A stretch of DNA of 64,000 nt from Syntrophaceae bacterium UBA2210 (GCA_002327865.1 DCUQ01000009.1:160823-224822); one strand, 5' to 3'; counted from the stretch's first letter, positions 26,493 to 36,839 are shown. The notes: a model not told the origin generated them from the sequence alone. Made by a program: numbers and translations.

Positions 26493-28016
26493 TCAAAACT
26501 CAGGAGGTACCGCGTCAAGATCCGCCTCCATCAGTTGGTGAGGCAACCCGCAATAATCGATTAACGGTCCTACAGGCCGCCAGCCCAGTCTTTTAAAGAA
26601 AGAAACGTTTTCTTCCTGAATGCGAGCGGTAAACTTCGTTGCCCCTTCCTTTTTAACCCTTTTCACAGCCTCTCTTACCAACAAGCGTCCTGCCTTAATG
26701 TTGCGGCAGGATTCCTTGACAGCAAGCCTGCTCCCTATCCAGTGTCCGTTTTCCGTGGGATAGACTCTGACTGTGGCAACAACTTCATTATCTTGTTTTA
26801 CAATCAGATGAATACTGTTCATATCGAATTCGTCCTGCTCCGTCGTTTTAAAGACCCCCTGTTCTTTAACAAAAACGTCGTGCCTTATTGCCAGAGCATC
26901 GGCCAGTTCAACGGCATCCCGCGTCCGGTGGCAAACAAGGGATTCCGCGGGACCTTCAAAAAGATGCAGAGCGCTGCATGCTCCACAGCGAACACATCCC
27001 GCCAGGCACTTTTTAGAGCTTATCGATTTCTTCCTCATTATATCTGCTGTTGCCTGATACAGATCCCTCATTAGATCAGGGCGTGGGGGGTCAATTTCCT
27101 GTAACCGTACCCCACGTGACGGGCGATACGGAACTATAAAGGGATATACTCCTAGATCAGCAAGAATCTCGCTTCCCCAAACCACGGATTCGGGTGATTC
27201 ACCCAATCCCACAATTACAAAACTGCTGACCTGATTCGGCCCGAAAAGGTTAACCGCTTTCTCCCATGCCAGTTCGTAGTAACGCAGCCCGATCTTCGCC
27301 TTGGCCGGAGCAATGCGTTCAAGTGTCGGTCGGTGGAAAGATTCAATGTGAATGCCGACCGTATCAACTCCGGCAGCTTTCAATTCATCGAGAAGATTCA
27401 GGTTATCCGGAGGCGCGAATTGAACATGCACAGGAACATCTGTTTTTTGTTTTATTGTCTTACAGCACTCGGCCAGGTACAGGATCTCCGGGCCGGGAGG
27501 GTCACACGAACCGGTAGTCAAAACGATGTGGTTTATACCATCATGCCTTACGGCAAATTCGGCAACTTCAGCCAGTTGCTCCGGGCTTTTCTTTATTATG
27601 GTTTGTTTGTTCTGAAGCGAAAGGCCAATACTGCAAAAACCGCATTGGCTGGGAGTATTCCAGTGCGAGCAATGTTGCAGCACGGTACTGCCCAGGCAGT
27701 CTTTCCCGTGTAAAAGCGCTATTTTTTGATAGGAGACCCGCTCTTCGGTAAATTCGGAATAGAACCGGGGAGTAATAACTGCTTTGAAAGGCATTACCGC
27801 ACGATCATCTTTATACAGAGTCAAGTGATCTTCGGCTATCTCCAGATGATATGGCGACTTTTTGACATAATCCCCCGCAATGGGAACATTACATGGAATA
27901 CCCTCAAAGAGAAACGTTTTCCCTTCGGCAGGCCCGGCTCCGCTTTTTCTACCACTGATTTCGCGGGGAACCCTTATCCCAAGGCTTTGAATATCGGTTA
28001 TTGTAGTTTTTATCAT
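26493..28016 (-). CDS. Radical SAM protein (MSMEG_0568-like) fused to acetyltransferase (MSMEG_0567-like)
   Basis: A 507-residue fusion of two Nit1C-cluster proteins. The radical SAM half (about 75-355) carries cysteines in the order C-x8-C-x2-C in the HCSHWNTPSQCGFC segment (Cys116, 125, 128), a spacing unlike the classical CxxxCxxC but, as I recall, used in this family. The C-terminal 140 residues are a GNAT domain with RHDVFVKEQGVF, GSRLAVKESCRNIKAGRLLV, and an ADLDAVPP ending. The reaction is unknown. ATG 28016 follows a GGGTG site; a TTG at 28031 is also possible. Confidence 0.75.
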   Translation of the reverse strand: MIKTTITDIQSLGIRVPREISGRKSGAGPAEGKTFLFEGIPCNVPIAGDYVKKSPYHLEIAEDHLTLYKDDRAVMPFKAVITPRFYSEFTEERVSYQKIALLHGKDCLGSTVLQHCSHWNTPSQCGFCSIGLSLQNKQTIIKKSPEQLAEVAEFAVRHDGINHIVLTTGSCDPPGPEILYLAECCKTIKQKTDVPVHVQFAPPDNLNLLDELKAAGVDTVGIHIESFHRPTLERIAPAKAKIGLRYYELAWEKAVNLFGPNQVSSFVIVGLGESPESVVWGSEILADLGVYPFIVPYRPSRGVRLQEIDPPRPDLMRDLYQATADIMRKKSISSKKCLAGCVRCGACSALHLFEGPAESLVCHRTRDAVELADALAIRHDVFVKEQGVFKTTEQDEFDMNSIHLIVKQDNEVVATVRVYPTENGHWIGSRLAVKESCRNIKAGRLLVREAVKRVKKEGATKFTARIQEENVSFFKRLGWRPVGPLIDYCGLPHQLMEADLDAVPPEF

Positions 28017-28067
28017 CACCCAACATAACAATATTAATTTTTATCCAGCAGTTAAAAAATGTAAATA

Positions 28068-28311
28068 ATGGATAATTGTATAGTCACCATATCAACAGCC
28101 ACCGATGCTGTTTCATATCCTGACGGAATGCCGGCTACCTTCAACGGTCTTGTGAACGTTATATTAAGTAAACGCGGGACATTGCTGGAAGGCTTGTACT
28201 ACTGCTGTGTTGATTAGTACGTATGAGACAGCTTTCGGAAAAATCATACAGAAAGAATTGAAAGATTCAACCCCCAAGACACCTGTAGGAACACTCATAA
28301 GGAATATATAA
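28068..28311 (+). pseudogene. Possible frameshifted small gene
   Basis: An ATG frame at 28068-28217 encodes 49 residues, then stops at TAG. A different frame reads through the same area and continues as a protein-like tail (AVLISTYETAFGKIIQKE and on) to a TAA at 28309-28311. Together they look like one gene of about 80 codons broken by a shift near 28200. No homologue was recognised and the ribosome site is poor, so this is tentative. A strong hairpin on the same strand follows at 28373. Confidence 0.25.
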
Positions 28312-28372
28312 AACCGCCATAGGCATGAATTTGTCTTGCCATCCGTCCAATCAGTCCCCGGGTTTGAATACG

Positions 28373-28425
28373 AGATAGAGCCCACCAGTAATATTTCGAT
28401 TCCGGGTGGGCTCTATCTTTCTTCA
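28373..28425 (+). terminator. Strong intrinsic-terminator-like hairpin
   Basis: A perfect 14-base stem (28373-28386 with 28405-28418, core GAGCCCACC/GGTGGGCTC) with an 18-base loop, followed on the plus strand by TTCTTCAATCTCTTCTTTTT. The T-rich side faces plus-strand transcription, toward the possible broken gene. It may also end the minus-strand GlcD/HdrD operon. Confidence 0.6.
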
Positions 28426-28498
28426 ATCTCTTCTTTTTAGCTTATTATAATTATATCCTGCCTGATCCTAAGTAAACAGGATATAGGCCAAGCCAAAA

Positions 28499-29839
28499 TT
28501 AGTAAACGGTTTTACCAGAAACATCCTCTTCAAGAGCCATATCGATAAGCTCAACCAGATCGTACAGTGTCTGCTCCCTTTCCAGAAGCGCCGCGCCGGC
28601 GTTGAGGTTATAGTGGCAGAATGGACAGATAGAAATCATCTTATCCGCGCCAACACTCAAGCCTTCTTCGATCCTCTTCGCGGCATTCTTGGCTGCCCAG
28701 TCCGCGAAACCGGTCATGCAACCGCCACCGCCACCGCAGCAGTATGAATCTTTTCTGATCCTCTCCATCTCCACGAATTCAATACCGGGAATAGCCATCA
28801 GCATGTCGCGGGGAACATCATAGAGACAATCTTCGAGATTCTCTTGAACATAGGCACCTTCCCACAGCTTACTGCCGTCCTCATCGACCTCAAACTTTAT
28901 GAGATGCCGACCGGTGTGGCAGGGATCGTGGAAGCATACTTTCCACGGAACTTCCTTCTTAAATTTGAGCTTGCCCTCTTTGAACATCTCATACAGGAAG
29001 TCAACCGTGTGAATGACCTTGATACCTTCGAACATCTTGTCATAGTCTTTGCACAATGAGTAGTCTTTCTTGATAGCCCTGAAACAGCCGGCACAAGAGG
29101 TGACGATTGTATTGACGCCCTGCTCATCGTGCAGTTTCTTGAAGAGTTCCATGTTGAATTCCGCTACTCTCTGGAACGCTTTCGCATCGCCGATCCTCAT
29201 CGAGGTGGAACCGCAGCAGATTTCATCTTCTCCAAGAATCCCGAAATCGATTCCGAGTTTCTGGAATATGCGGGCTGTTGCCTGAGGCACATTACGCGTG
29301 GGCAGGTTGTAAGCCCCTGTACAACCGACGTAATACAGCACCGGGGCCGGTTCCTTCATGATATTCTTAAGAGGTTTACCGGCTTTCTTAAAGGGTTTGG
29401 CCCAGTCGAGGCGGGCGCGCCGCGGTCCCTGATAGGGGTTGTTAAAACTTCTCATCGACTGGACGATTACCTTCTGATTGGGCATCGGGCCAACGCCATC
29501 TTCAACGGCTTTTCTACGCATAGCTTCGATGATTTCGGGGATAAAGGGCTTGTGGTCAAGCTCACACTGGCTCTGACAACCCGCGCAGACCGTACACTGA
29601 TACATATCCTGCAGCAAATCATCAGTCCACGGCAGCGAACCGTCCAGTATACCTCTGGCAAAAGCCATCTTTCCTTTTGAAGCCGCATTTCCTTCGAAAC
29701 CGAACTCAACCATTGCCGGGCATATCTCGCCGAACTCTGGCGGCGGACCATAATTCCAAGCTGCCTTGCAGTTACCGCAGGCAGTACATCTCCAGATTTT
29801 ATCCGTTAATTCTTCTAAAGTTGGGATATTCCATTCCAT
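28499..29839 (-). CDS. HdrD/GlpC-like (Fe-S)-binding oxidoreductase subunit
   Basis: A 446-residue Fe-S protein. Two ferredoxin-type motifs lie near the N terminus (CTACGNC with a later CP, and CTVCAGCQSQC). Two CCG domains follow: GCTGAYN with EICCGS, and HDPCHTGRH with YCCGGGGGC. CCG domains bind the noncubane cluster of heterodisulfide reductase. It follows a GlcD-like flavoprotein by 94 bases, the usual arrangement of a flavin dehydrogenase and an Fe-S electron-transfer subunit. A role in oxidising a 2-hydroxyacid or related substrate is inferred. Confidence 0.85.
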   Translation of the reverse strand: MEWNIPTLEELTDKIWRCTACGNCKAAWNYGPPPEFGEICPAMVEFGFEGNAASKGKMAFARGILDGSLPWTDDLLQDMYQCTVCAGCQSQCELDHKPFIPEIIEAMRRKAVEDGVGPMPNQKVIVQSMRSFNNPYQGPRRARLDWAKPFKKAGKPLKNIMKEPAPVLYYVGCTGAYNLPTRNVPQATARIFQKLGIDFGILGEDEICCGSTSMRIGDAKAFQRVAEFNMELFKKLHDEQGVNTIVTSCAGCFRAIKKDYSLCKDYDKMFEGIKVIHTVDFLYEMFKEGKLKFKKEVPWKVCFHDPCHTGRHLIKFEVDEDGSKLWEGAYVQENLEDCLYDVPRDMLMAIPGIEFVEMERIRKDSYCCGGGGGCMTGFADWAAKNAAKRIEEGLSVGADKMISICPFCHYNLNAGAALLEREQTLYDLVELIDMALEEDVSGKTVY

Positions 29840-29933
29840 AAATAATCTCCCTCCAAAAATTTTAAGTTCGCAGTTGATTATGGTAATCTGTAACCTACAT
29901 TACAGTTAATATCTTACTGAATTGTTCTTCAGT

Positions 29934-31409
29934 TTAGTCTTCGTCCTCTAAAGCCATCTTTCCAGGATTCATGATATTGTTAGGATCGAGCATCTTTTTT
30001 ACTCTCTTCAGGAGGGAAAGATAACCCTGATCACACCTCTTATTTATCTCTTTCGCGAAGTCAACCCCTGGTTTGTAAGGTATTCCACCATTGTCCAAGC
30101 ACCACCTCAAGCACTCAACAATACCCTGCCTTGCGTTCTCAGTATGATCGATGTCACCTTTGTCGAATGTGAAAAAGGCCCTGAGCATACCATAGTGAAC
30201 ACCGCGATAATCGGTAATACGTACCGCAGGCGAGAAGTTACGGCGAATCATGATCTTCTTCCACTCTTCGTAGATCACTCCCCATTTATCCAGCGGAGTA
30301 AAGGTACCCGGCCAGGCGATACCACCGCCACCCTGCTTGGTGTAGTTCTTGGTGGAACCGACTATACGACTTGGAAGCTGTGTTCTGGCCCTCAGAGCCT
30401 CATCCGGATACTCTACATACACTACGGATGAACCTTTTTTCTTCTCCTCGTCCATAACTGATTGCCAGATTTCTTCGCGTGCCTCTTTCTCCTTTTCCGT
30501 CCAGGAGGTTGTGGCTGCGAAAGAAAACCACTCAGGCTTACCTTCAGGTTTTGGCTTGTATGGAGAAGGAATCGGAACCTGGGTAAGCCACCAGGATACC
30601 GCCGTTACATCATCGGCGATCTCATAATTACTGAGCGCCCTCATATAATAGGCCATATCTTCACATGTCGCGGCTGAAGCGGTAAATACCTTCAGTATCG
30701 GCGGAATTGGATGAACCGCCAGGCCCAGCTTTGTAACTACACCGGTTGTACCGAGCCAACCCTTGAACAGACCGTCCATCTGGGGCAGGGGCAATACACT
30801 GTGCCAGGCCTTGTCGTTAATGGCACACGAACCGATTTTAACAATTTCCCCTGTCGGAAGTACAACTTCCATACTGGTAATCGCCTCACTGTTCAGACCA
30901 TACCGTCCACTCATACCACCGATCCCATGACAGAGGGAGCAGGACGAAGTGGAACCGGACGGAGGACCAACCGGCCAGCTGAACCGCAGGTTATACTTGT
31001 AGAGGGCGGCGGCCAGTTTGGCGTGTGACACACCCGGTTCTATGACGACATAGTGGAGATTGTCGTTCAGTTCTATGATCTTATTCATCTGTTTCAGGTC
31101 CATAATGATGCCGCCCTGCTCGGGGATACAAAGCCCACCGATATTCGACCCGGCGGTATATGGGATCACAGGAATCTTGAACTTATTAGCAAGCTTCATG
31201 ATTTGCGAAACCTGTTCCGTATTCTGAGGAAGCACGGCATAGTCCGGCATTTTACCCTCGACGAACGTCAGATCGTACGAGTAGGCATAAAGAATATGCT
31301 TACTGACTGTCACTTTCTTGTCTCCTACGATTGACTTTAACTCTTTGAGTACAGCCGGATCCACATTTGGATCTCTCAGTGGGTCTCTCATTTTCTTGTA
31401 CTTAGACAT
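29934..31409 (-). CDS. FAD-binding oxidoreductase, GlcD/lactate-dehydrogenase-like
   Basis: A 491-residue FAD_binding_4/VAO-family flavoprotein. The FAD domain has PVIPYTAGSNIGGLCIPEQGGIIMDL and the GPPSGSTSSCSLCHGIGGMSGRYG loop; the C-terminal FAD-oxidase cap ends with MLDPNNIMNPGKM, typical of GlcD-like and alkyl-DHAP-synthase-like enzymes. With the HdrD-like protein it forms a probable membrane-linked or cytosolic dehydrogenase. ATG 31409 has an ideal AGGAGG site; the longer frame to 31472 does not. Its promoter is nearly the same as that of the AOR operon. Confidence 0.85.
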   Translation of the reverse strand: MSKYKKMRDPLRDPNVDPAVLKELKSIVGDKKVTVSKHILYAYSYDLTFVEGKMPDYAVLPQNTEQVSQIMKLANKFKIPVIPYTAGSNIGGLCIPEQGGIIMDLKQMNKIIELNDNLHYVVIEPGVSHAKLAAALYKYNLRFSWPVGPPSGSTSSCSLCHGIGGMSGRYGLNSEAITSMEVVLPTGEIVKIGSCAINDKAWHSVLPLPQMDGLFKGWLGTTGVVTKLGLAVHPIPPILKVFTASAATCEDMAYYMRALSNYEIADDVTAVSWWLTQVPIPSPYKPKPEGKPEWFSFAATTSWTEKEKEAREEIWQSVMDEEKKKGSSVVYVEYPDEALRARTQLPSRIVGSTKNYTKQGGGGIAWPGTFTPLDKWGVIYEEWKKIMIRRNFSPAVRITDYRGVHYGMLRAFFTFDKGDIDHTENARQGIVECLRWCLDNGGIPYKPGVDFAKEINKRCDQGYLSLLKRVKKMLDPNNIMNPGKMALEDED

Positions 31410-31614
31410 AAACACCTCCTTCAAATTTTGGCAATTATTGGCTCCCACGGATTGATACGTAAAAAGCCTCAAGCTGTATTAAGACGGAACCATTTAGTTG
31501 GTAAACTTGTATTGGCCCCTAAACAAACCCGTAAGGCAAGCATACCGCTGCCATATCCCGGGATATAGTTTTCAGTCTTTGGAACTATCACCTCTCACTA
31601 ACCCACAATGGGGT

Positions 31615-31643
31615 ATGCTAGCTCAGGCTTCCCTTAAAGTCAA
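31615..31643 (-). promoter_or_regulatory. Promoter of the GlcD/HdrD-like operon
   Basis: Minus strand: -35 TTGACT (31638-31643), 17-base spacer, -10 TAGCAT (31615-31620). At least 20 of 29 bases are identical to the AOR promoter (6055-6083), including the spacer end TGAGC and the AT-rich tract upstream. The leader is about 200 bases. Confidence 0.6.
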
Positions 31644-31818
31644 GATAAAAAATCAAAAAACCCTACACCAAAAGCAGGGCGGTTTTGACGGGGTTACGGA
31701 ATCCTAGCATCCCGAATTTACTTGCACTTCGGCCTTCTCACCCGCAAAATACATATTACCGGTAATAACCAGGATTTCAAACCGCATACCAGCTCAATCA
31801 AACAGGTCGAATATAACC

Positions 31819-31847
31819 TTGACATGTTTTTTTAAAAATAATATAGC
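31819..31847 (+). promoter_or_regulatory. Promoter of tRNA-Leu
   Basis: Consensus -35 TTGACA (31819-31824), a 17-base AT-rich spacer and -10 TATAGC (31842-31847), ending 26 bases before the tRNA. Confidence 0.75.
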
Positions 31848-31873
31848 GTAACGGCTATTGGATATGTGAGCTC

Positions 31874-31961
31874 GCCTGGGTGGCGGAACTGGTAGACGCA
31901 AGGGACTTAAAATCCCTCGGTCCTCGAGACTGTGAGGGTTCGATTCCCTCCCCAGGCACCA
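31874..31961 (+). tRNA. tRNA-Leu (anticodon UAA)
   Basis: An 88-base class II tRNA. The acceptor stem GCCTGGG pairs with CCCAGGC; the anticodon stem AGGGA/TCCCT encloses loop CTTAAAA with anticodon TAA. A long variable arm and the TTCGATT T-loop follow. The discriminator is A and CCA is encoded (31959-31961). Confidence 0.97.
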
Positions 31962-32174
31962 TTATTTCAAGGGTTTACATCTTCATTTTTCTGTTTCTGG
32001 AGGGATCGTAACCGTTTTGTGATTGCCTGGCCTGCAACTCGCTGAATTACTGCCTTTTTTGTGCTGCCTGTTTTTAATCTTCCTGAGATACGATATCATA
32101 CCCGTCAAAGGCCAGTCTCGTCTTGTATCCTGATGTCTCCATTGCAATACATTCAGGATCTCTGGCTATCAGAT

Positions 32175-34748
32175 TCAATATTCGTATTCCTTCAGCATCG
32201 CATCAATTACATAGTCCGGCACCCTCCACTTTTTGAGATGTCTGGCCCGTGCGAAAATACGTTCCTTTTCTAATTGCTTTATATCGTCAATATTCGAAAC
32301 GGGCATCTCCGAACTGAATGAAAACTGAAACATATCATAAAAGGATTCTGCTGTCTGATACTGAAACAAATATTTTGGTGCGGAGTATTCAATTATGGGA
32401 TTATTGTCGGTATTCAATATTTCAATTCCCTCAGTGAATCTTTCAACACCGATTGTATCCAGGTAGAAGTAGCTGAGCAAATCCGGAACGCTATGAATAT
32501 TGACGTAGGAAAGATAGTTCTGTACCGACGACATAGAAGTCAGATCTTTAACATGCTGATAATCAATAACAAGAGGATCATCGGAGCCTATAAGAATAAC
32601 GTCCGTGTATACAATCCACACATTGACATACCGGAATATTTTTTTAAACGAATTTACCAGTATCTTAAAATGTCCTGCTTCCATACCGTAATACGGCATC
32701 CACTGGCAAAAAACTCCACCTTGTTTCAATTTTTTTACGGATAACTCGAAAAAGTCCGTGGTAAAAAGATTGGCATTACCGGTCTGCCACGGATGAGAAG
32801 GTTCTGAGATAATAACATCGTACTTTTTTGGCATCGCCATCAACCACGTCCGGCCATCCAGTATATAGGTATTCAAACGGGGTGAAGAAAGAGCGTTTCC
32901 GTTCTGGAAATCAAAAAAATGTGACGCCTCGACAACGGACGGGGAAATTTCAACGCAATCGACCTTTATACCGGGATAGGAAAGCACGTTGCCTATGGTA
33001 ATTCCCGTTCCGACACCGATAACCAATGCATCCTCCGGTTTTTCACTATAGAGCAGAGGCAAGAGACCAAGCAATATTTGTGTATAATTATCACTTCTGT
33101 GACTACTTATAGCACCGCCATCGGTTTTCCCGTTTATCCGAAGAAAGCGCCCGTCATCTTTTTCTATGACAGATACGGTTGCGGACGGCCCTTCACTGTA
33201 GAACAACAGTTTATAATCCGAAACAAATGAATCCAGTTTATTCTCCATCCCGGCTAACGCTTCACCATATATATACACACCGGCATTCATAACCAGCGGA
33301 TTCCATGTTTGCGCCGAGAAATAACCGGCTGTTCCTAATATTACAAGAACGCCGCAAGAAGCGAGTCGGATTTTTCTGTTGATATCAGCAAACAAAATTA
33401 ATACGGCGGCTATACAAAGATTTATACCACCACCTAGCAAAAGTGTTTTTTCAATTCCGATGAAAGGAATAAGCAGGAACCCCGCAACAAAGGAGCCGAC
33501 AACCGCTCCGAAGGTATTGAACGAGTAAACATCAGCGATGGTGCGACCGATTTTGTATTTCCTCTGATCCATAAATATTTTTGTCACCAGAGGGAAAAGC
33601 ATCCCACTTGCAAAAGCAGGAATGATCATAATGAGGAAACATACTGCAAACTCTACAGCCGTTATGCTTTTCCACGAAGTATCAACTTTAAATATGCTGA
33701 GGAAAAAATCAGGCAATTTGCCTATAAGAGGCGTGGTAATAAATATGGAGCATCCGATTATTGCCTGAACAACACAAAAAATAAGAAAATGGTTTTTCGT
33801 CCGGTCGGCAAATCGCCCCATACATATGCTGCCCAGCGCAATTCCGGCCAGATACGTTGTAAGCATTGTAGCAAACGCGTATACCGATGTCCCAAAAACC
33901 AGAATAAGTGCCCGGCTCCACGCCACTTCATAGACCAGAGCTATAAAGCCCGACAGCATGAACGCTATGATTACCGAATAAGCCTGTGACGGAGAAACTT
34001 CCAAGACACATTCCTTATCCTTTCCCGCGTATTCGATTTCTTCCGAAACAGCATACTCTTTTTTAGACAGGCTAAATGCCACAATACCGATAAGGATATT
34101 TAATACGGCACCGATAAAGATAGACACATTCAGCCCGAATGCCGGGATCAGTATAAAAGCATTCAGGAAACTTCCCAATACCGCGCCGAAAGTGTTGTAT
34201 GCATATACAGCACCAAAATCCGTTCCGACAAACCTGGGAGAACGGGTAAGGGCACGCCCGAGAACAGGAACGGTAGCTCCCATCATCAAAGTCGGCGGCA
34301 GGAGCAGGAGAAACGAAAGTAATACCCTGATGAGATTCAAGAGCATTATGTTTTCAAAAACGTATGGAAAAACCAGAGAATGTATCGACTGAACCACGGA
34401 GAGAAGAGCGAGGAAAATAATTGCATATACCCCGATTCCAAATTCCAGATATGAATAGAATAATATTAAATTTTTAATCTTGTGGATATATTTCCCACAT
34501 AACCAGCTTCCTAACGCAAGGCCGAAGAAAAAAACACCGAGCACTGTTGCAATAGCGTAGGTGGTACTGCCGAAGATGAGTACCGCTAACCGACTCCACA
34601 CCACTTCATAAACCAAACCACAAAAGCCGGAGAGAGTAAACAGGGCTATAAAAATCCAGAAGTGCGGTATTCTTTCGGAAAACTTTAACAGCTGTTTATT
34701 TTTTTCATCACTTCGATGCTGACCAGTTCTTTTAACTCTCGCAGACAC
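32175..34748 (-). CDS. Membrane protein with internal duplication and spermidine synthase-like domain
   Basis: An 857-residue protein. The first 490 residues or so hold many membrane helices in two similar halves: GLVYEVVWSR/FGSTTYAIATVLG near the N terminus is repeated as ALVYEVAWSR/FGTSVYAFATMLT near residue 270. The C-terminal domain (about 530-800) is a spermidine synthase-type Rossmann fold (LVIGVGTGITIG, CVEISPSVVEAS, and EPSHPWQTG where the catalytic region would be). Such fused transporters/synthases are common but biochemically obscure, and true polyamine synthesis is not assured. The start is GTG. Confidence 0.75.
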   Translation of the reverse strand: MSARVKRTGQHRSDEKNKQLLKFSERIPHFWIFIALFTLSGFCGLVYEVVWSRLAVLIFGSTTYAIATVLGVFFFGLALGSWLCGKYIHKIKNLILFYSYLEFGIGVYAIIFLALLSVVQSIHSLVFPYVFENIMLLNLIRVLLSFLLLLPPTLMMGATVPVLGRALTRSPRFVGTDFGAVYAYNTFGAVLGSFLNAFILIPAFGLNVSIFIGAVLNILIGIVAFSLSKKEYAVSEEIEYAGKDKECVLEVSPSQAYSVIIAFMLSGFIALVYEVAWSRALILVFGTSVYAFATMLTTYLAGIALGSICMGRFADRTKNHFLIFCVVQAIIGCSIFITTPLIGKLPDFFLSIFKVDTSWKSITAVEFAVCFLIMIIPAFASGMLFPLVTKIFMDQRKYKIGRTIADVYSFNTFGAVVGSFVAGFLLIPFIGIEKTLLLGGGINLCIAAVLILFADINRKIRLASCGVLVILGTAGYFSAQTWNPLVMNAGVYIYGEALAGMENKLDSFVSDYKLLFYSEGPSATVSVIEKDDGRFLRINGKTDGGAISSHRSDNYTQILLGLLPLLYSEKPEDALVIGVGTGITIGNVLSYPGIKVDCVEISPSVVEASHFFDFQNGNALSSPRLNTYILDGRTWLMAMPKKYDVIISEPSHPWQTGNANLFTTDFFELSVKKLKQGGVFCQWMPYYGMEAGHFKILVNSFKKIFRYVNVWIVYTDVILIGSDDPLVIDYQHVKDLTSMSSVQNYLSYVNIHSVPDLLSYFYLDTIGVERFTEGIEILNTDNNPIIEYSAPKYLFQYQTAESFYDMFQFSFSSEMPVSNIDDIKQLEKERIFARARHLKKWRVPDYVIDAMLKEYEY

Positions 34749-35123
34749 GTCGAACCTCCGGTATTGGATGTTCCATGTTTATGAGAACAACCAATCTATG
34801 TCAATACGGATTTTCACGATAACTCCTGTACATTACCAACCCGATCGATCATGCTTCGGGAATATTCGCAAATCGATGCGTAGTAAGCAATTGCAAGGTC
34901 AACCGATCCTGCAATCCCGGATTATTTTGTACGGTATTACGCGAAACGCTTCGCATGACAAGGCGCTACCCCGGGTAACAATTCCGTTGTGCCCCATAGC
35001 TGCCGTTGAACTCGTTTGTTAGAAACAGGAAGGCAGATTCATGAATATATTTAATGATCTTATAAATGCAATCCTTGTCACAGTGTGGATCTACACCTTG
35101 ACCTTTTTGAATGATTTTTCACA
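34749..35123. other. Gap between the synthase-like and Kef-type genes
   Basis: A gap of 375 bases. A 41-codon frame on the plus strand (35041-35166) has an AGGAAGG site and a hydrophobic stretch, but it overlaps the end of the antiporter gene in antisense. No RNA or repeat was recognised. Confidence 0.35.
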
Positions 35124-36839
35124 TCAGTCGACATGTGATTCGGAGTCCGTTTCATTAGAAGCATAGATAGGCCTATACAATTCATTACGGACACTGTCAG
35201 TGTATTGCTCTATCTGTTCAGCCGGGATATCAAGATGAAGCAGCGCCCCGCGGGCAAACTCCAGGCCTGCTTCAAACTCCGGCTGTATGACGTGAGTAGC
35301 GCCCGCGCCCTGCAATACCTGCATCTCTTCGACACTTTCGGCTCTCGCGATGATATTGATATGGGGATTCAGTTTTCTTGTCTGAATTATAATAGCTTTG
35401 GAAACAATGGTAACCGGCGTTGTAATCAGCAAAAGCTTTGCCCTGCTCACATCCGCTGCCCTCAGGATGACCTCTTTCCCCGCATCACCGAAAAGGACAT
35501 TAAAGCCGGAGGCTTTCAATTCGTCCACTCGCATGGTGTTATATTCCACGATTACAAAGGGAATTCCCATCCGGTGCAGGACTGTAGCTACATACCTGCC
35601 GACCCGTCCGCCACCGGCGATTATAAAATGATCCCTCAGATTTGTTTTGTGGAAATAGAAGGGTTCGGATGGATATGCTTTCAGCCAGCGGCCGAAAAAC
35701 GCATATAACGGAGCGGTCATTCCGGAAATCAAGGGTGTCAGCAGCATGGTTATAATAGTCATGGTCAGGATCTGAGAATAAAATGCCGAAGAGATGGATT
35801 GCGTCGCTACACCTACTCTTCCGAGGACAAAAGAAAATTCTCCGACCTGTGAAAGACCCAGTCCGGTCGCTAACGGGATGACATTTCTGTAGTGGAAAAG
35901 ACGGCTCAATGCTGCAAAGATCAGACCTTTCCCCAGCATTACAATCAGGACCAGAAACAAGACCAGTCCGAGATGGTTCAACAGGAGCCGGGGATTGAGC
36001 AGCATGCCGATAGAGGTAAAAAACAAGAGACTGAAAATATCCCGCAGGGGAATGATATCGCTCAGGGCCTGCGAACCGAAGTCGGATTCACTCAGAAGTA
36101 TCCCTGCCAGAAAAGCGCCGAAAGCAAATGAAAGGCCGAAGAGATACGTTCCATAGCCGATACCAAGTCCCATGGCCGTTATTGCAACGAGGAATAACTC
36201 TCTCGAATTCCACTTGGCAACAAATTTGATCATGCGGGGTATGATACGAGTACCTAAAACAATTACAAACATGAGGAAAATTGAGGCTTTCACTGTGGCT
36301 AAGCCCAAAATCGCCAGTCCGGTCTTAGGATTGCTTAACTGAGGAAGAACGATCAGCATCGGCACGACGGCCAGATCCTGAACCAGCAACATTCCTATCA
36401 TGACCCGGCTGGACAGGGTCCCGATCATACCCTGATTATCCAGTGTTTTCAGGATCACCATCGTGCTTGAAAGCGATATCAGGGCTCCGAACCATAGAGA
36501 AGGTATCCAATCCCAACCGATCCAGCGTCCGATTCCATACCCGAATGCCGTCGTCAGGACGATCTGGATTGGGGTGCCTATAATGGCGATTTTCCGAACC
36601 GGTCTTAATTCGCGCAGTGAGAATTCGAGTCCCAAAGTAAAAAGCAACAAGGCAACGCCTATCTCTGCCAGTTTCTCGATATTGTTAATATCGACAACGG
36701 TTACTCCACCTGTATAAGGCCCCACAACGACACCGGCGAGTATATATCCGAGTATAAGTGGTTGTTTCAGCGCCTGTGCAACCAATCCACCGAACAGAGC
36801 CGCAATAACGATAATAACAATGTCTCCGGCTATACCCAT
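35124..36839 (-). CDS. Kef-type CPA2 cation:proton antiporter with TrkA-N domain
   Basis: A 571-residue membrane antiporter. About 12 helices carry the CPA2 motifs ([44 protein letters not shown]), followed by a cytoplasmic RCK/TrkA-N domain ([28 protein letters not shown]) that binds a nucleotide. It probably exchanges K+ or Na+ for protons. I take the ATG at 36839 because a TATAAT (36872-36877) lies over the alternative TTG at 36872. It stands alone. K+ transporters of this kind are often c-di-AMP targets, and a c-di-AMP synthase lies at 51 kb. Confidence 0.88.
   Translation of the reverse strand: MGIAGDIVIIVIAALFGGLVAQALKQPLILGYILAGVVVGPYTGGVTVVDINNIEKLAEIGVALLLFTLGLEFSLRELRPVRKIAIIGTPIQIVLTTAFGYGIGRWIGWDWIPSLWFGALISLSSTMVILKTLDNQGMIGTLSSRVMIGMLLVQDLAVVPMLIVLPQLSNPKTGLAILGLATVKASIFLMFVIVLGTRIIPRMIKFVAKWNSRELFLVAITAMGLGIGYGTYLFGLSFAFGAFLAGILLSESDFGSQALSDIIPLRDIFSLLFFTSIGMLLNPRLLLNHLGLVLFLVLIVMLGKGLIFAALSRLFHYRNVIPLATGLGLSQVGEFSFVLGRVGVATQSISSAFYSQILTMTIITMLLTPLISGMTAPLYAFFGRWLKAYPSEPFYFHKTNLRDHFIIAGGGRVGRYVATVLHRMGIPFVIVEYNTMRVDELKASGFNVLFGDAGKEVILRAADVSRAKLLLITTPVTIVSKAIIIQTRKLNPHINIIARAESVEEMQVLQGAGATHVIQPEFEAGLEFARGALLHLDIPAEQIEQYTDSVRNELYRPIYASNETDSESHVD

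Larger units (their letters stand above)
31410..31873. other. Intergenic region between GlcD-like gene and tRNA-Leu
   Basis: This 464-base gap carries the operon promoter at 31615-31643 and the tRNA promoter at 31819-31847. Between them, an imperfect inverted repeat (about 31657-31687) with a run of T on the minus strand looks like a terminator, though no minus-strand gene ends there. Nothing else was recognised. Confidence 0.45.
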
